From Flaccisagitta enflata (taxonomy: Eukaryota; Chaetognatha; Sagittoidea; Aphragmophora): a DNA stretch of 64,000 nucleotides. Shown here one piece after another: positions 49,210-61,280 of the stretch. The notes under the pieces are model-generated. The model did not search any database. It saw nothing but the letters and a program-made list of their open reading frames with translations, and was not told where the DNA came from. A program made the position numbers and the translations under genes. The DNA lies in assembly GCA_965153355.1 (NCBI GenBank), contig OZ231127.1:19034001-19098000 (forward strand). The letters are read 5' to 3'. Position 1 is the first letter of the stretch; each line of letters starts with the position of its first letter.

Positions 49210-50563
49210 AACTTGCTGAGGTAGGTCTACTCGCGAATTGTTTTTCCCAATTTTTTTATTGTACCGGGTCATCCACCTGAGTTGTCGGATTCTGTTAAGC
49301 TTTTACTCACTGATGATAGGAGACATGGATTTGAAATTGATCAAGTTTTAAAGAGTATAGATTGACATTTTTTGTATTCAAATTTCAGCTACTTTGGTCG
49401 AGTATTTTTTCTCTTACACAAATTTGACAGATTTTCCATTAAAAATTAGAAATTCTGCATGTCTTCATTTTCAATTTTTTTAAAGATATACCATAGAGAT
49501 AAGATTAATCTCTAATGAAAGATAAACTGAAACAGTTATTAAACTACTTCAAAATCGTCACTGATTGAAGACTTTTTTGGATTGATGGCTTATATGATTT
49601 AAAAAGAATTGTGATATTAACTTGCCCAGCTTCTGGATTGATTGGAAAATTGGCTCAGTTCTTTTAAAGATAAAAGCTTTTACTTCGAATCCATGTTGAG
49701 GACAAACTACTTGACCAAAATGGACAAAATTTTGGCACAAAAAATGTCATCATATTCTCTTTAAGAATATACAGTCAGTGGACAAACCGGTATGGGTATA
49801 AATCTCTATGGGTTGTGATGATTCTTAGAGAAATATCATTTCACATGTAAGGTTAATCACTAAGTTGAAAAAGCTTTCTTGACTTAGGAATTAACTAAGA
49901 TCAGAGACATTTCTACAGAGAGGCCATGCAAAATGATGAAAAATCATGTTTTTCAATAAGTCATGATGACCAATATATTTAGACATGAAATGTTGTGTAG
50001 ATTACAAATCTAAAGGTCCCACCAAGCATATGAACAGTCATGGTATGCTGGAACAGCTGGTCAACAGCGTCATTGAAGGACCTCTTAATAAATCATGTAA
50101 AAACTATATGCAGCAGAAGTTATTTATTTTCAGATAAGTTAGTTTCACAGCTATAAATGTGATAAGTCGAAAAACAAAAATTAGAATCAGGGTGGGCTGG
50201 AGCTGCTCGTCAACTGCATCACTGAAGGATCCCCTCCACAAAAAACTATGCAAAATGATGAAAAATCATGTATTTCAAAAAATCATTATGACCAATGTAT
50301 TCAGACACGAAATCTTGTGAAGATTATAGATCTGAAGGTGTTACTAGGCATATGAGCACTCAAGGTATGCTGGAACGGCTCGTCAACAGCATCATTGAAG
50401 GCCATCTCCAAAATTCATGTAAAACTATATGTAGCAGAGGTTATTTATTTCAGATAAGTAACATTCACAGTTATAAGCATAATAAGAGGAAAAAGGTTTG
50501 AATCAGGGTGGGCTGGAGCTGCTTGTCAATTGCATCACTAAAGGATATATCCACAATTCAATA

Positions 50564-50786
50564 ACAAGTGACGCAGGGTCAACATATCAATACGGACGGG
50601 TGGGCAGAGGCATACAAACCCCATCCACACCCGAACTCCCACTCCCACACACATTAAAAAACTCAAACAGTGTCTAAAGCACTTTTTTTTCCACTTTTTG
50701 ATTCAATCACTACAGACAGACAGACCAACAGACTGACTAACCAACAGACACAGCCTCTTATAGAGTTGCATGTCCGCAACTAAAAA
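50564..50786 (+). mobile_element. Helitron-like element, ACAAGTGACGC subfamily
   Basis: It starts ACAAGTGACGCAGGGTC, has TACGGACGGGTGGGCAG, a CAGACAGACAGACCAACAGA array, and ends with the hairpin AGTTGCATGTCCGCAACT followed by AAAAA. It lies inside the large inverted-repeat complex and so is a later insertion. Confidence 0.8.
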
Positions 50787-51039
50787 GAGAAAGAAAATTT
50801 TGAATGAGGATGCTTTGAAGCTGCTTGTCAATTGCATCACTAAATGATCCCTTCTTCGACCTCTATGTTCCCAGTGCAAGAACATTTTCTTGCTGTAAAA
50901 TCTTTGAAATTTAACAGAGATTCCAAAAATTTGAAGAAACTCCTTATCAAATCAAGAAAACTGAGCATTGAATTAAGGGGTGCTGGAACTGTTTGTCAAC
51001 TGCATCATCAAATGAATAAGAAATGATGCAAATTCCATG

Positions 51040-51900
51040 TACAATATACATTGAATATTTGGTGTGACCCCTTTGCGCATTAACAACTGCCTTTATTTGC
51101 CTTGGGATGCTTTTGTAGAGAAACTTTAGGTAGAATGGCGCGATCTTTCTCTACACTTTGAGTGTGAACATTTTCAGTTCTGTTTCAGATATTGCTCGCT
51201 TTTTGATCTGTAGAATTTCAAAGAGCTACAATCGCGCTTTTATCAACCAAAGAAATCTGACAAGCACCACTCATGGTATGAATAACAAAAAAAAATCAGG
51301 AATGATACTAATGCCAATTGAACAAGGCCAAGTAGGCCAATACATGTGCATCGTTGAACGAATGCACAATATACCACAGAAAAAGTTGCTGAGCAGTTTC
51401 TTTATGTCTAAGATTTATTTATGCATCTCATTGACAGAGGAGGGCACTCCAATCAACTGCAGGAGTTTGCAATGAAAAAAAATAAGAACAACTTAGGGGA
51501 GGACCTTACTGCCATTTTAGAAGAAGACAATTTGAATATGGCTTCCTTTAAAAAACCGGGATGGACTTGTGGTAACACCCTTGCTTTTCGCCGGCAAGGT
51601 TCTGAGTTCAAATTTTGAAGCTTACATTCATTTTTCATTGGGGCAGAATTTTGAGAATCAAAAATGTAAGTGTCAGATGAGAATCAAACTCAAGATTTCT
51701 CCATCCAAAGGTGAGTAACTTATTAAGGCGCCACCTGCAAAAGCAGCCTATGTACTGTGCCTTTTAAAATTAATCTTCTTTCAGTCTTCCTCTTCCTCAT
51801 CTACTCTTCTTAATCTTATCCTCTTCCTTTTCCCCACATTGCCATACTTGTTGATGGAAAGATCGGGATTCAACTGGACATCGTCGCTGAAAACCATTGC
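51040..51900 (-). pseudogene. Decayed Tc1/mariner-like transposase
   Basis: On the minus strand near 51891 a block reads VFSDD, matching the first catalytic-Asp motif (FSDE) of Tc1-like transposases. Near 51115-51055 the block IPRQIKAVVNAQRGHTKY matches the family's C-terminus (MPRRIxAVIKAKGGHTKY). Stops and frame changes separate them, and a tRNA-like insertion lies between. It is a relic without an open frame. Confidence 0.6.
51550..51625 (+). repeat. tRNA-like SINE head (possible)
   Basis: GTGGTAACACCCTTGC resembles an A box, CTTGC...GCAAG can pair as an anticodon stem, and GGTTCTGAGTTCAAAT resembles a B box and T arm. A second tRNA-like segment lies on the opposite strand at about 51690-51755 (GGCGCCTTAATAAG, GAGTTTGATTC). 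No complete cloverleaf is formed, so this is probably SINE-derived and not a gene. Confidence 0.3.
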
Positions 51901-52250
51901 TGCCAGAATGACTTTCCATCTGCTCTGAGCACCAAAGCGGCACTAATATGCACATGTGCTTATATATTTGGAATGTGCTCAGTCTCCTCTATGCAATGGT
52001 GTTAGAATTTTTTTGATGAGGAATGATGAGGGCATCGTCCCTTTTTAGTGCAATATCTTGGAGAAAAAAAAAACTATTTTCATTTTTTTTTTTCACTCAC
52101 CCCCTTGTTTTAACCCTCTCTAACGGAATAAAACACCCATTTTGTTCGCTCCTCCTTATTAAAACAAATATTGAGAGAGAAAGATTGAAAAAATCCTTCG
52201 GTTTTATGCCGGGAATCGAGCTTAAGGGCTCTCTGTGGAATGCGTTGCCC

Positions 52251-52317
52251 GACCAACCAACCAACAGACCAACTGACAGACACAGCCAGTTACAGAGGTG
52301 CTTCGTCGCACCTAAAA
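52251..52317 (+). mobile_element. 3' fragment of a Helitron-like element
   Basis: A CCAACCAACAGACC-type array is followed by AGGTGCTTCGTCGCACCT and AAAAA. The terminal stem AGGTGC/GCACCT differs from other copies yet pairs, which extends the compensatory pattern of the family. Confidence 0.6.
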
Positions 52318-52706
52318 ATTACATGTATGCTACTGGTTTGGCAGTGAAAACAACGAGAAACTTGATGCATTTTTTTTCTGCATTTTTCAACCTAAGGAGC
52401 AATCTTGTATCGCATGTCAATTTCAAACGCCTCAAGATAATTGAATGCGGTTTGCGGCATTCAATTGGAAATTTGCTTTAGTTTCTGAATCTCACAGACT
52501 TTTTAATGAATTGAATTACTAGAAGTAGAGGTATTGCTTGATAAGTGAGGTGACAAACATATGATCTAGATAGTATTGTTGCAGATTGATGAGCAGGGGC
52601 GTCCAAATCCCACCCACACCCCAACCCCCACTCCAACCGCGCACACACAGGGGCATATTTGGAGGGGTAGCCATGGTGACCCCTAACTATCAGGCACAAT
52701 CCGAGG

Positions 52707-52753
<47 letters not shown>
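52707..52753 (+). repeat. (GA)n microsatellite
   Basis: A GA dinucleotide array with a few interruptions, inside the large inverted-repeat complex. Confidence 0.9.
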
Positions 52754-52760
<7 letters not shown>

Positions 52761-52879
52761 AATAAGGCATGGAAAGGTTGACAGCGGCAGCTGGGGAGGA
52801 AGAAGACCACCCATAAACGCTGAATCAGCATATTAAGACAGACCTACCAACAAACCAACCAGCAGACAAAGTGGGTTTT

Positions 52880-53462
52880 GACAGTGAGCATCCAAAGGCA
52901 AGATTGAGCGTGTCAACAGGAGCCAAAATAGAAAATCTTATGAGTGTAAAAATGAAAAATAGCATAAAGCAAATCACTGAAGTGAATCAAATCAAATATA
53001 TTACTGCAAAATTTGCATTTGAATAGGAAAAAAGAGCAAGTATAGTTATCATTAACTAAATATATTCACTAAAAGAAATTCAAAATTCTATTTTTGTTCA
53101 CTGATTTGGGGCTTGTCAAAATCATAACTTTGCATGAAAAATGATCATACACAAAAACGAAGAAAATAACTTGCTTCCAAAATTGATTATGGAGAGGGCT
53201 ATGTTTTTGAAAAAGCAAAATTTGTTTGCATTTATGAATCTCATAATTTAGACGGCAGCAAAAACATAAAAAGTGTGAGCAAGATTTCACTAAAAACCCT
53301 GTTTTAAGGTTGTTTAGAGGTCAGCATATAATAGGGATATGCACACATAGTGTTTCTGGAGACCATTCAGGCCTAGGCAAGTATTTGTGGTATGATTATC
53401 TTTCCACCATAGTTGAAAAGATTGGATGAAACACTACATGTTGCCTTCAACGCTCGCCATCT
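52880..53462 (-). mobile_element. MITE, second copy of the GACGGCGAGC family
   Basis: The ends GACAGTGAGCATC (52880) and GCTCGCCATC (53462) match the terminal repeats of the element at 16579-17193 in inverse orientation, and the interior shares the GAGGGCTATGTT and CAAAGTTATAATTTTGAC-like blocks. No coding capacity. Confidence 0.65.
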
Positions 53463-54239
53463 TATAGCTGTGCGTGCAAGTGACAAAAAACTTAATCTTT
53501 TGCAGATAGAGCAAAGATGACCAGATTGGTCAAGAATACTCGTTAATTTTTCATTCTTTTGTAAGTCATTATTTTTCAAACATTGGGGCACAACTTGCTC
53601 AGACTTGCTCAGCAATTATTTCAACCAAAAAGTTTTTGCATGAATAAACCGTAGATATTTTAAAACAAATACGTAGCACAATTGAGGTTTCTTTCATTAC
53701 AGTTGTAGTTCATCGGAATGTACTTTTGAGTGATTCAGTTGACAAATACTTACAGCACACTCTTATTCAGTACTTTTTGCTCTAATTCTATGCATATAAG
53801 AAATCTCAAAGATTTTACAGTCATAGAGAATTCTTTGCATTAGAAACCACTCAAGTTGTGGATGTGATCCCTCAGTGATGCACTTGACAAGCAGCTCCAA
53901 AACCCCCTGATGCAATCTGTTTTTCATTTTATATGCCTTGAAATTTATTCATCTGAGAATAAAATTACCTTTGCTGCATTTAGTTCTACATGAGTTGTGT
54001 AGAGGGCCCTCGATGGTGCTGTTGACGATTAGTTCCAACATTTTTTGACTGCTCAAATGCCAAGTGACATCTACAGATTTGTAATTGGGACAAAATCATT
54101 TGTTTAAATACATTTAACAAGATAACTTTTTTAAAACATAATTTTCCATTATTTTGCATGGTTTCCCCTGCCTTGGAGGGGACCCTTCAGTGATGCAGTT
54201 GACATGCAGGTGCAACATACCCTTATTCAAATATTCTTA

Positions 54240-54545
54240 TATTAAGTGTGACCATGTTGGGCATCCACCGCTGCCTGAACATGCTTTGGCATCAACTCGG
54301 AGAGAGACTGGAGCTACTCTGAAGTGATGTGGATTCACACCTCTTATGCAATTCATTTCAGCCCTATTTGGAATGTTGTTTTCCAGTGCTTCTGCAGGTT
54401 TTCCACTTGAATCTTTAAAATATAAATTGGATCGAGATCTGGATTGATTTGGGCTAACCTTCGATGAGTTTAACTCATCAATCTTACAGTACATTTGGCG
54501 CAGTGCGCCAGTGCACCATCTTCCATGAACTTAAAAAGAGCAAAT
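54240..54545 (-). pseudogene. Second decayed Tc1-like transposase fragment
   Basis: Minus-strand frames give FMEDGALAHCAK (compare the family's FxQDNAPCHxAK), then INPDLDPIYIL (SPDLNPIENLW with the Glu lost), then MPKHVQAAVDAQHGHT (the C-terminal MPRRVxAVIxAKGGHT). In-frame stops interrupt all of these. It lies inside the 49262-55845 inverted-repeat complex, in the same orientation as the first relic. Confidence 0.6.
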
Positions 54546-55845
54546 GTTTTCTTTATTTGGCTTATTTCTAAACAAAAAAAAAACACAGGAACCAGCTTGG
54601 TCTCATTTGATAGATTTTTTAAAGATGCAAATTTTGGAAAAAAATCATCTCAGTGCGTTTAAAACTAAGAAAGTTATGACACTTTAAAGCTGTCTGTATA
54701 TTTATGGCCAAGATGGTACAAAGCTGTGAAACTTACTTATCTAAAAACATAATTAGTTCAGCTGCTTACAATTCCACATGAGTCGTGGAGAGGCCCTTCA
54801 ATGATGCGGTTGACAAGCTGTTCCAGCATGCTTTGTGTGCTCAAATGCCAAGTGACGCCTTCAGATTTGTAATCTACACAAAATTACATGTCTGTATAAA
54901 TTTTTGAAAAACATAATTTTTCATTATTTTGCACGGCTTCTCATGGAGGGGATCCTTCAATGAAGCAGTTGACAAGCAGGGCAACACACTCTTAATCAGA
55001 TCTTTGTTATTCCTCATACTGTTTACAAAGCTGTAAAAGTTACTTATCTGATAACAAAAAAACTTCCGCTGCATATAGTTCTACATGAGTTGTAGAGAGG
55101 TTTTACATGATTTTTTTGAGAGGTCCTTCAATGATGTTGTTGACGAGCTGTTCCAGCATACCTTGAGAGCTTATATGCCTAGTGGCACCTTCAGATTTGT
55201 AATCTACACAGAATTTCTTGTCTTAATACATTGATTTTATAATCTAAATGACATTTTGAAGAACATGATTTTTCATCATTTTGCATTGTCTCTTGTGGAA
55301 GGGATCCTTCAGTGATGCAGTTGACGAGCAGCTCCAGCCCACCCTGATTCAAATAAATGTTTTTTTCCACTTATTACATTTATAGCTGTGAAACTTACTT
55401 ATCTGATATGAATAACTTCTGCTGCATATAGTTCTACATGATTTATTGAGAGGTCCTGCAATGATGCTGTTGACGAGCTGTTCCAGCATACCTTGACTGC
55501 TCATATGCTTAGTGGAACCTTCAGATTAGTAATCCCCGCAAAATTTCATGTCTTAAAACATTTATCATAATAACTTTTTGAAAAACACGATTTTTCATCA
55601 TTTTACATGGCCTCTCTGTAGAAATGTCTCTGATCTTAGTTATTTCCTAAGTCAAGGAAGCTTCTTTGACTTAGTAATCAACCTAATCTCTGAAATGATC
55701 TTTCTCTGAGAAATATAACTACCGATAGAGATTTATACCTATACCGGTTTGTCCACTGACTGTATATCAATTTCAAATACATGACTCTTAGCACCCGTGG
55801 GTAAAAGCTTAACGGAATCCGACAACTCAGCTCGATGACCCGGTA

Positions 55846-57130
55846 TTATGATTGTAGTGGGCATGGAAAAACGCGTTGTTGCTTTGCAATTACATCCCAC
55901 AATGAGCAGATCCGGCATTTATAAAAAAAAGAATCTCGGAAAGATTTCTTTTTAAGTGTATCATTGGCGACAATAAAAAACTTACTCTAGCAAATGAAGT
56001 TTGCCCCATGAGTCCCATCATTGCAGTAGTCAACCACATTTGGTAACTCAGATTTTCCATTCTTTTTTTCTTTTTTTTTTTTTTTTGATTGTTCAGGATT
56101 CGTTGTTGGTCAAAATGGGGAAACGCCTTTTGTTCCGTTGGTGGGGGACCGTTGCAAATTGCTCAACTTATTCCAAGGATTTGCAGTTACTGGACCACAA
56201 CAAAAAAGTCTCTTCCACGCGTTATTTTGTTTATGTCAGCGGTTTTCTGATTTCTATCCCGTTCTGATTTCAATTCACTGCGTGTAAATTCATTCTTATC
56301 GTCAAGCAAACTTCGTTATTGATATTCTACGATTCCATTGTACAGTATGCCATGTCAGGCGAATATAGCCGAATATACCTTTCTACATCAAGAAATTGTT
56401 TATTCCTCAAAATAGGACCTCGTATTGGAAATAATACTATCCAGGAAATAAGTATACGGAATAAATATATAGAAAAGTTAGTCTTATCACTCACTGATTG
56501 AAATGTATGTTCAAATGAATCAATTTCAAGTTATTTTATGGTATTTTTATCTACGAAGTGCTTCTGTTTTGAGTTTCTATGGGATTGGTTTATGGTTTTT
56601 CAACCTAAATCAGTGTATCCTCAATTTCTCAACAAGCACCAAAAGAATCATTTAATCGGTTTGGTTTTGTATTCATATTAGATAATTTCAGAGTAATATG
56701 TTTAACTGCAGCCTTCAATTTTTTCAACAATCAAAAAATTTGTAAAAAATGTGATCTAACCAAGCAAGCAGAATGATTTTGGTCAATCCGTTTAGATTTG
56801 AGAGCTTTTTAAACATATGTTGTCCTTTGAAGATTTGAACTAAAAACCTCAAAATAAGATCTTGGTAAAATGACAGTTTCTCTTTAAAACGCTGTCAAAT
56901 GAAAACTGTTTGAGCTACTGACCTCTGCTTGGTCTTGAATGGGAAATATTTTGCCATAGTTAGTTGATCTGCTTTCATTTTTGAATTGGTTGTTGCAGTT
57001 TAGCTGCTATGATGATGGTTAGGTGTCCGTATGTTTATTTCCTAGATAGTACTAGCAATACTCAATTAGCTAATGTCAATTCTTCATCTCAATTAACGTG
57101 CACTAGCTAAGCTGTATTGCATTGATAACA
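55846..57130. other. AT-rich sequence, nothing recognised
   Basis: No dispersed repeat, domain or exon could be assigned. TTTCCTAGATAGTAC at 57039 resembles a worn end of the 27298-27892 MITE. Confidence 0.35.
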
Positions 57131-58056
57131 TAAATGATAAGATAACGACAACCACGACCAACTATGGGGCATAAGCAGATGTTGTCTGATAAATCCTAGT
57201 AAACAGCTAGCTAGAGGAGAGGAGGGGGCTAGGGAAAAGGTGGTGTGACAAATCAAAGGGATCCAAAAAGGGGAGCCTCGCATAGTGTTTTGCAAAAAGG
57301 TCAATATTCTCGGTCTGAAGTCTAGACTAATCGTAGCGCTACTAACGCTTTTTTAGGCATTTAAAACATGAAAAGTATACTTCTAGTCAGTCTAGTAGGA
57401 TGATATCTTTTATGTTGTAGCGTGAAAGTATTGGGGCCCCTCAGTTGATATTTCACCACACTTGGCCAACTAGAAGTGTGGTTTTCATACTACCTATGCA
57501 TTGGGGGGTCGGTAACAACAAACTTTGGAAATGTCAGTCGGACACATGACCAAAGTGTGCACAAAAACGCTATATAAACACATGTGAAAGGAAAAAGGAG
57601 TCACACCATATCCTTTACAGTCGTGCCACACCCCTTACTTACATTGTAATGAATAGGGAGAAGGAAGAGGAAGAGGAAGCTCCTATACTTTACTATGGGA
57701 AAGGTAGGGTTGGCACGACTATTAATGATAAAATCTCTTCCTTCTAGTTCTCAGGTTGTTTTGTGATTGCGCATGGTCTGGTGATATGTCCGATTGGTAT
57801 TTCCAAAGTAGGTTGATACCGACCCCCCCACTATGCATGAGTAATACTAGACTTTAGACCAAGAATATTGACATTTTTGCACAACTCTACGTGAGGCTCC
57901 CCTTTTTGGATCCCTTTGATTTGTCACACCCCCCACTAACCTACCACCTTTTCCCTAGCCCCCTCCTCTCCTATAGCTAGCTGTCTACTAGGATTTATCA
58001 GACAACATCTGCTTATGCCCCATTGTTGGTCGTGGTTGTCGTTATCTTATCATTTA
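57131..58056. mobile_element. Foldback element, 926 bp
   Basis: The ends TAAATGATAAGATAACGACA and its complement, GGGATCCAAAAAGGGGAGCC and its complement, and GTCGGTATCAACCTAC-like inner parts show two long imperfect arms around a centre near 57640. No coding frame. Confidence 0.7.
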
Positions 58057-58095
58057 TTGAGTATTTTTCCGCCTAAATGTTGGACATGTGTTAAC

Positions 58096-58143
58096 AGCAA
58101 CAGCAACAACAACAACAACAACAACAACAATAACAATAACAAT

Positions 58144-58189
<46 letters not shown>

Positions 58190-58198
58190 ACAACGACG
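58096..58198 (+). repeat. (CAA)n/(CAATAA)n microsatellite
   Basis: A CAA array with CAATAA and CGACAA variants, next to the foldback's right end. Confidence 0.95.
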
Positions 58199-58628
58199 GC
58201 AACTGCTACGATTGAGACAATTACGTCGGCGTTCACCCCCTAACAATAAAGTCAGTCCTCAGCTCAAATCTGCTCTTCCAGGCCTCTAACTAGCTGTCTC
58301 TAGCCTCGTCAACCCTCTCAGACCTACAGTCAGTGGGGTGCTTGTTAGCCAAATCAGCCCACTCAGACCTGTCGACTCTCCCATTGACCCTCTCCCTCAT
58401 GAACCCCATTAGGAAGGAAGATCCAAATTCCCGCTGTGTTCTACAGGACTTTGTTCCATTCGAGGTCGCCGCCCTGTTTCCTCTCACTGGCAATCATAAT
58501 CGTACAATTACACCCGTCCGCCCACCCGTCCTCAATGATATTGAAACCCCGCGTTACTTATTTTACATAGGTTTGGACTTTTTTTAAGCCTCCGCACTTA
58601 TTTTTTTTTCTTTTTGCAATTAGAAATA
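58199..58628. repeat. Minisatellite and Helitron-like fragments
   Basis: GTTCTACAGGACTTTG (58439) and CGCCGCCCTGTTTCC are a minisatellite-element end. CCCACCCGTCCTCAATGATA to GCGTTACTTATT is a reverse Helitron-like 5' fragment of the AGTTGCG subfamily. Confidence 0.5.
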
Positions 58629-59273
58629 CCACTTGGATAAAAAAAAAAGACGCGCCTATTTATCAAAACAGGTTTAGTTTTAGTGCTTACCTACAACGCT
58701 TCATCAGACAATCTCATTGGAAGCACTACAAAAAATTCGAATATTGGAAGTTTTTTACGATAAGATACCAGTGAAATGAGATGAATTGAGGTTCGGCACA
58801 CAATATTTGATTTATTGAAATGACTGAATTTTGTTGTTCTCAGGCTATAACCCTTGAAAAAGTGTGTGATGCACAAAATATATCGGGGTAACTTTTACAT
58901 GTTATTTATCATTGATAAAATGCATATAAGAATTATTTTTAACTATTCTTAAAAAAGACATTTTGAAAAATTTTCAAATTCTCTAAACCAATCCCAGGTT
59001 TGTAGCCCAAACGGTTTAGAAGCTAGAGCCCTGCAAAGAGGAGCACTATTATGCTAAAATGCACTTTTACATAGGGATTGCGACCTAAAATGGGCAATGT
59101 TTTTATTCAAACTAATGCCATTTCTAAACAAAAAAAGATAGCATTACCAGATTGGTGCCAAATGAAAGTACTTTTGAAGGGCTTTCAAATGACCTAAGAT
59201 TTTACTTAGTTTCCTTTAACATTATAGACAAAATTTGCCATCAAAAAGTGCGTCTTTTTTTTTATCCGTGTGG
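58629..59273 (+). mobile_element. MITE, CCACGTGG family, longer copy with TA flanks
   Basis: The left end CCACTTGGATAAAAAAA and the complementary right end are each bordered by TA. It shares the central blocks of 14246-14655 and carries about 235 bp more sequence, so the 14246 copy is probably an internal-deletion derivative. Confidence 0.75.
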
Positions 59274-59419
59274 TAATGCAGCTAGCCCAACTTGTGCATG
59301 TGACGGCCTTGACTTCCATTTATTTCAGTTTGGATATATAGTGAGGGATATTGTTCCACCTATCATAATTACATAATTACAGTAGATAATTGATATTGAA
59401 TGGGACAAAAAATATTTCG

Positions 59420-59518
59420 AAAATGTAATGGAGGGACGGACGTACGGGTGTATGGACGGGCCGACAGACAGACAGACCGACATGCCGAGGTGTAGAATTG
59501 CGTGCACACGACTAAAAA
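59420..59518 (+). mobile_element. Helitron-like 3' fragment
   Basis: GGACGGACGTACGGGTG, CCGACAGACAGACAGACCG and the imperfect end AATTGCGTGCACACGACT followed by AAAAA. Confidence 0.65.
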
Positions 59519-59742
59519 CTGCAATGCATATCAACGGTCCCATCAATCTACGAACAGAAAGACGCACCCTCTCATAGAACGACTTAGATAATCACTCCTG
59601 CCCAACTTTCCTCAATAAACACATCATTTTTTCTCATGCCGTATGGAATTTCAATGTAGTGGTTTTTTTCTCCAACAAACTAGCCAACCGCAGGCTCGTG
59701 ACATAAAAAAGTTGGTTCTCTCATTCTTTTTTATTTCTCCCC

Positions 59743-59744
<2 letters not shown>

Positions 59745-59796
<52 letters not shown>

Positions 59797-59886
59797 TTCT
59801 TTCTGCCCTCAACGCATGGAACGACGACTGCATCTTGTCCGGTCATTAGTCTTGTCTATCTGTCTGTGTTTCTGTCTCTCTGTTTA

Positions 59887-59953
<67 letters not shown>
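59745..59953 (+). repeat. Duplicated (CT)n units with TCAACGCATGGAACG spacer
   Basis: CT arrays at 59745-59790 and 59900-59953 are each followed by TTTCTGCCCTCAACGCATGG and TCCGGTCATTAGTC, so a unit of about 165 bp with its microsatellite is duplicated. Confidence 0.8.
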
Positions 59954-59957
<4 letters not shown>

Positions 59958-60013
59958 GCCCTCAACGCATGGAACGCCGACTGGATAATGTCCGGTCATT
60001 AGTCAAATGAACG

Positions 60014-60062
60014 GAAGTCGCGTCATCGTCGTCGTCGTCGCCATCGTCGTCATCGTCGTCTT
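60014..60062 (+). repeat. (CGT)n-type array
   Basis: CGTCGTCGTCGTCGCC and CATCGTCGTC units. Confidence 0.85.
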
Positions 60063-60251
60063 CTTCTTTGCTGCTTTGCATGTTTTCAAATCTCTGGCTG
60101 ATCTTTCCTCTTTCCATCACCTCCTTTTTCCCGTTTTTCCTGTCGATCGATTACGCTGTTTCAAGTCCCTCTAGTATGATTTTTTGCTTCTTTACTTGAT
60201 ATTTTTTCTTATTTCTATGTGTATCTGATAACTTGTTTATTAATGAGTTTA

Positions 60252-60456
60252 TTTTTAGTCGCGTGCTACGCGACTCTACACCCCGCTTTGTCGGTCCGTC
60301 CATCGGTCCATCGGTCTGTCCGTCCATCACACTTTACGTTTTTTTGTTTTTTTGCGTATAACGGCCTCACTGCTCCTGCCCAACTGATCAAGTGACCTCA
60401 AATACGGCCCCTGCCCACCGGCACGCGACTGGGGTAGCTGTGTATCCGGCCTTGTT
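60252..60456 (-). mobile_element. Helitron-like element
   Basis: A reverse copy: TTTTTAGTCGCGTGCTACGC, GTCCGTCCATCGGTCC, CTGCCCACCGGCACGCGAC and the complement of ACAAGGCCGGATACACAGC. Confidence 0.9.
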
Positions 60457-60539
60457 TTTCTTTAAGTTTAAAAATATTTTTTTATTTCTTTACTGTCATC
60501 TTATGTTTGTTTTTTCATCAATTCATATTTTCATTAGTT

Positions 60540-61280
60540 TGTCTATTTGTTCATTCATTCATTCGCTTATTCAGTCTTTTATTCAATCATTCATTCATTC
60601 ATTCATTTATTCATTCTTTCATTAATTCATTTATGTTGTTGTTCATCAATGTACATTGAATTGAACCCTAAGATAGCTCAACAGCTCAAGGGATATTTTT
60701 TCTTTTTTTTTTTGCCCAAATTTCTATTTCAGTCAATGTAAGAAAGAGAAAGAAATTACCTAAGGGACTAATATTCTATATGTGTTACAGGCAGATTTCT
60801 GTATTACTTGGGTCTAGTATAGTAAGGTGTAACCGAATTCTATATTTTCATTATATTCAGTATTTAAAAGAATATTAGATGACAATGTGAGTATAAATTG
60901 AAATATTCTATATTCTACACTCAAAAGGATATCTGAAGTGACGCAGGTAAGTGGGACACCGTAGTGACCATCGATCCGGCCGGCGAATCCCTTGTCCTTC
61001 AAAACCGGCAACTACTCCTCTTCCTCTTCCTCTTTCGCTTCCTCCCACAGCTTCATCAAATACGTCCCCCTCTCCCTCTCTGTCTTGCGCCTCTTCTTCC
61101 TCCACTCCCTCCTGATTGAAGATGTTTCAGTCCGGCCAATTGGAGAGCGGCGAGTAAAAAGAGGCGACCAATCAGGGACACGCATTTTGCTGACGAAAAT
61201 CCGAAGTTGCGGTGGAATCCGTGGAAAAAAAGCCCGATTCCCGAAATTTCTTGGAATCTCTTTCTCTTCTCTCTCTCTCT
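60540..61280. other. (CATT)n array then unassigned CpG-containing sequence
   Basis: TTCATTCATT repeats to about 60625. From 60960 to 61250 the sequence is CpG-richer and a CAG|GTAAGT donor-like site occurs at 60943-60951 on the plus strand, but no matching exon can be shown. Confidence 0.35.

Larger units (their letters stand above)
49262..55845. mobile_element. Large nested inverted-repeat complex with Tc1-type ends
   Basis: The outermost arms begin CCGGGTCATC (49264) and end GATGACCCGG (55843) with TA on both sides, and share AAAAGCTTAAC..GAATCCGAC on the inner side. A second pair of ends, CAGTCAGTGGACAAACCGG at 49772 and its complement ending at 55762, is also bordered by TA. The arms carry about 300-bp units (each with TATGCTGGAAC and CATCA-TGAAGGA blocks), about three on the left and four or five inverted on the right. 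The interior holds two transposase relics, a Helitron-like copy (50564-50786), a MITE (52880-53462), tRNA-like heads and a GA array. It starts 53 bp after the ROCO stop. Confidence 0.65.

Noticed and set aside
49558-49740. Minus-strand 60-codon frame inside the inverted-repeat complex
   Set aside because: Short, no domain, and lies in AT-rich non-coding sequence.
60908-61105. Minus-strand Glu/Gly/Arg-rich frame in a CpG-rich stretch
   Set aside because: Three frames are partly open, composition follows the CT-rich DNA, and no exon boundary agrees with any of them.
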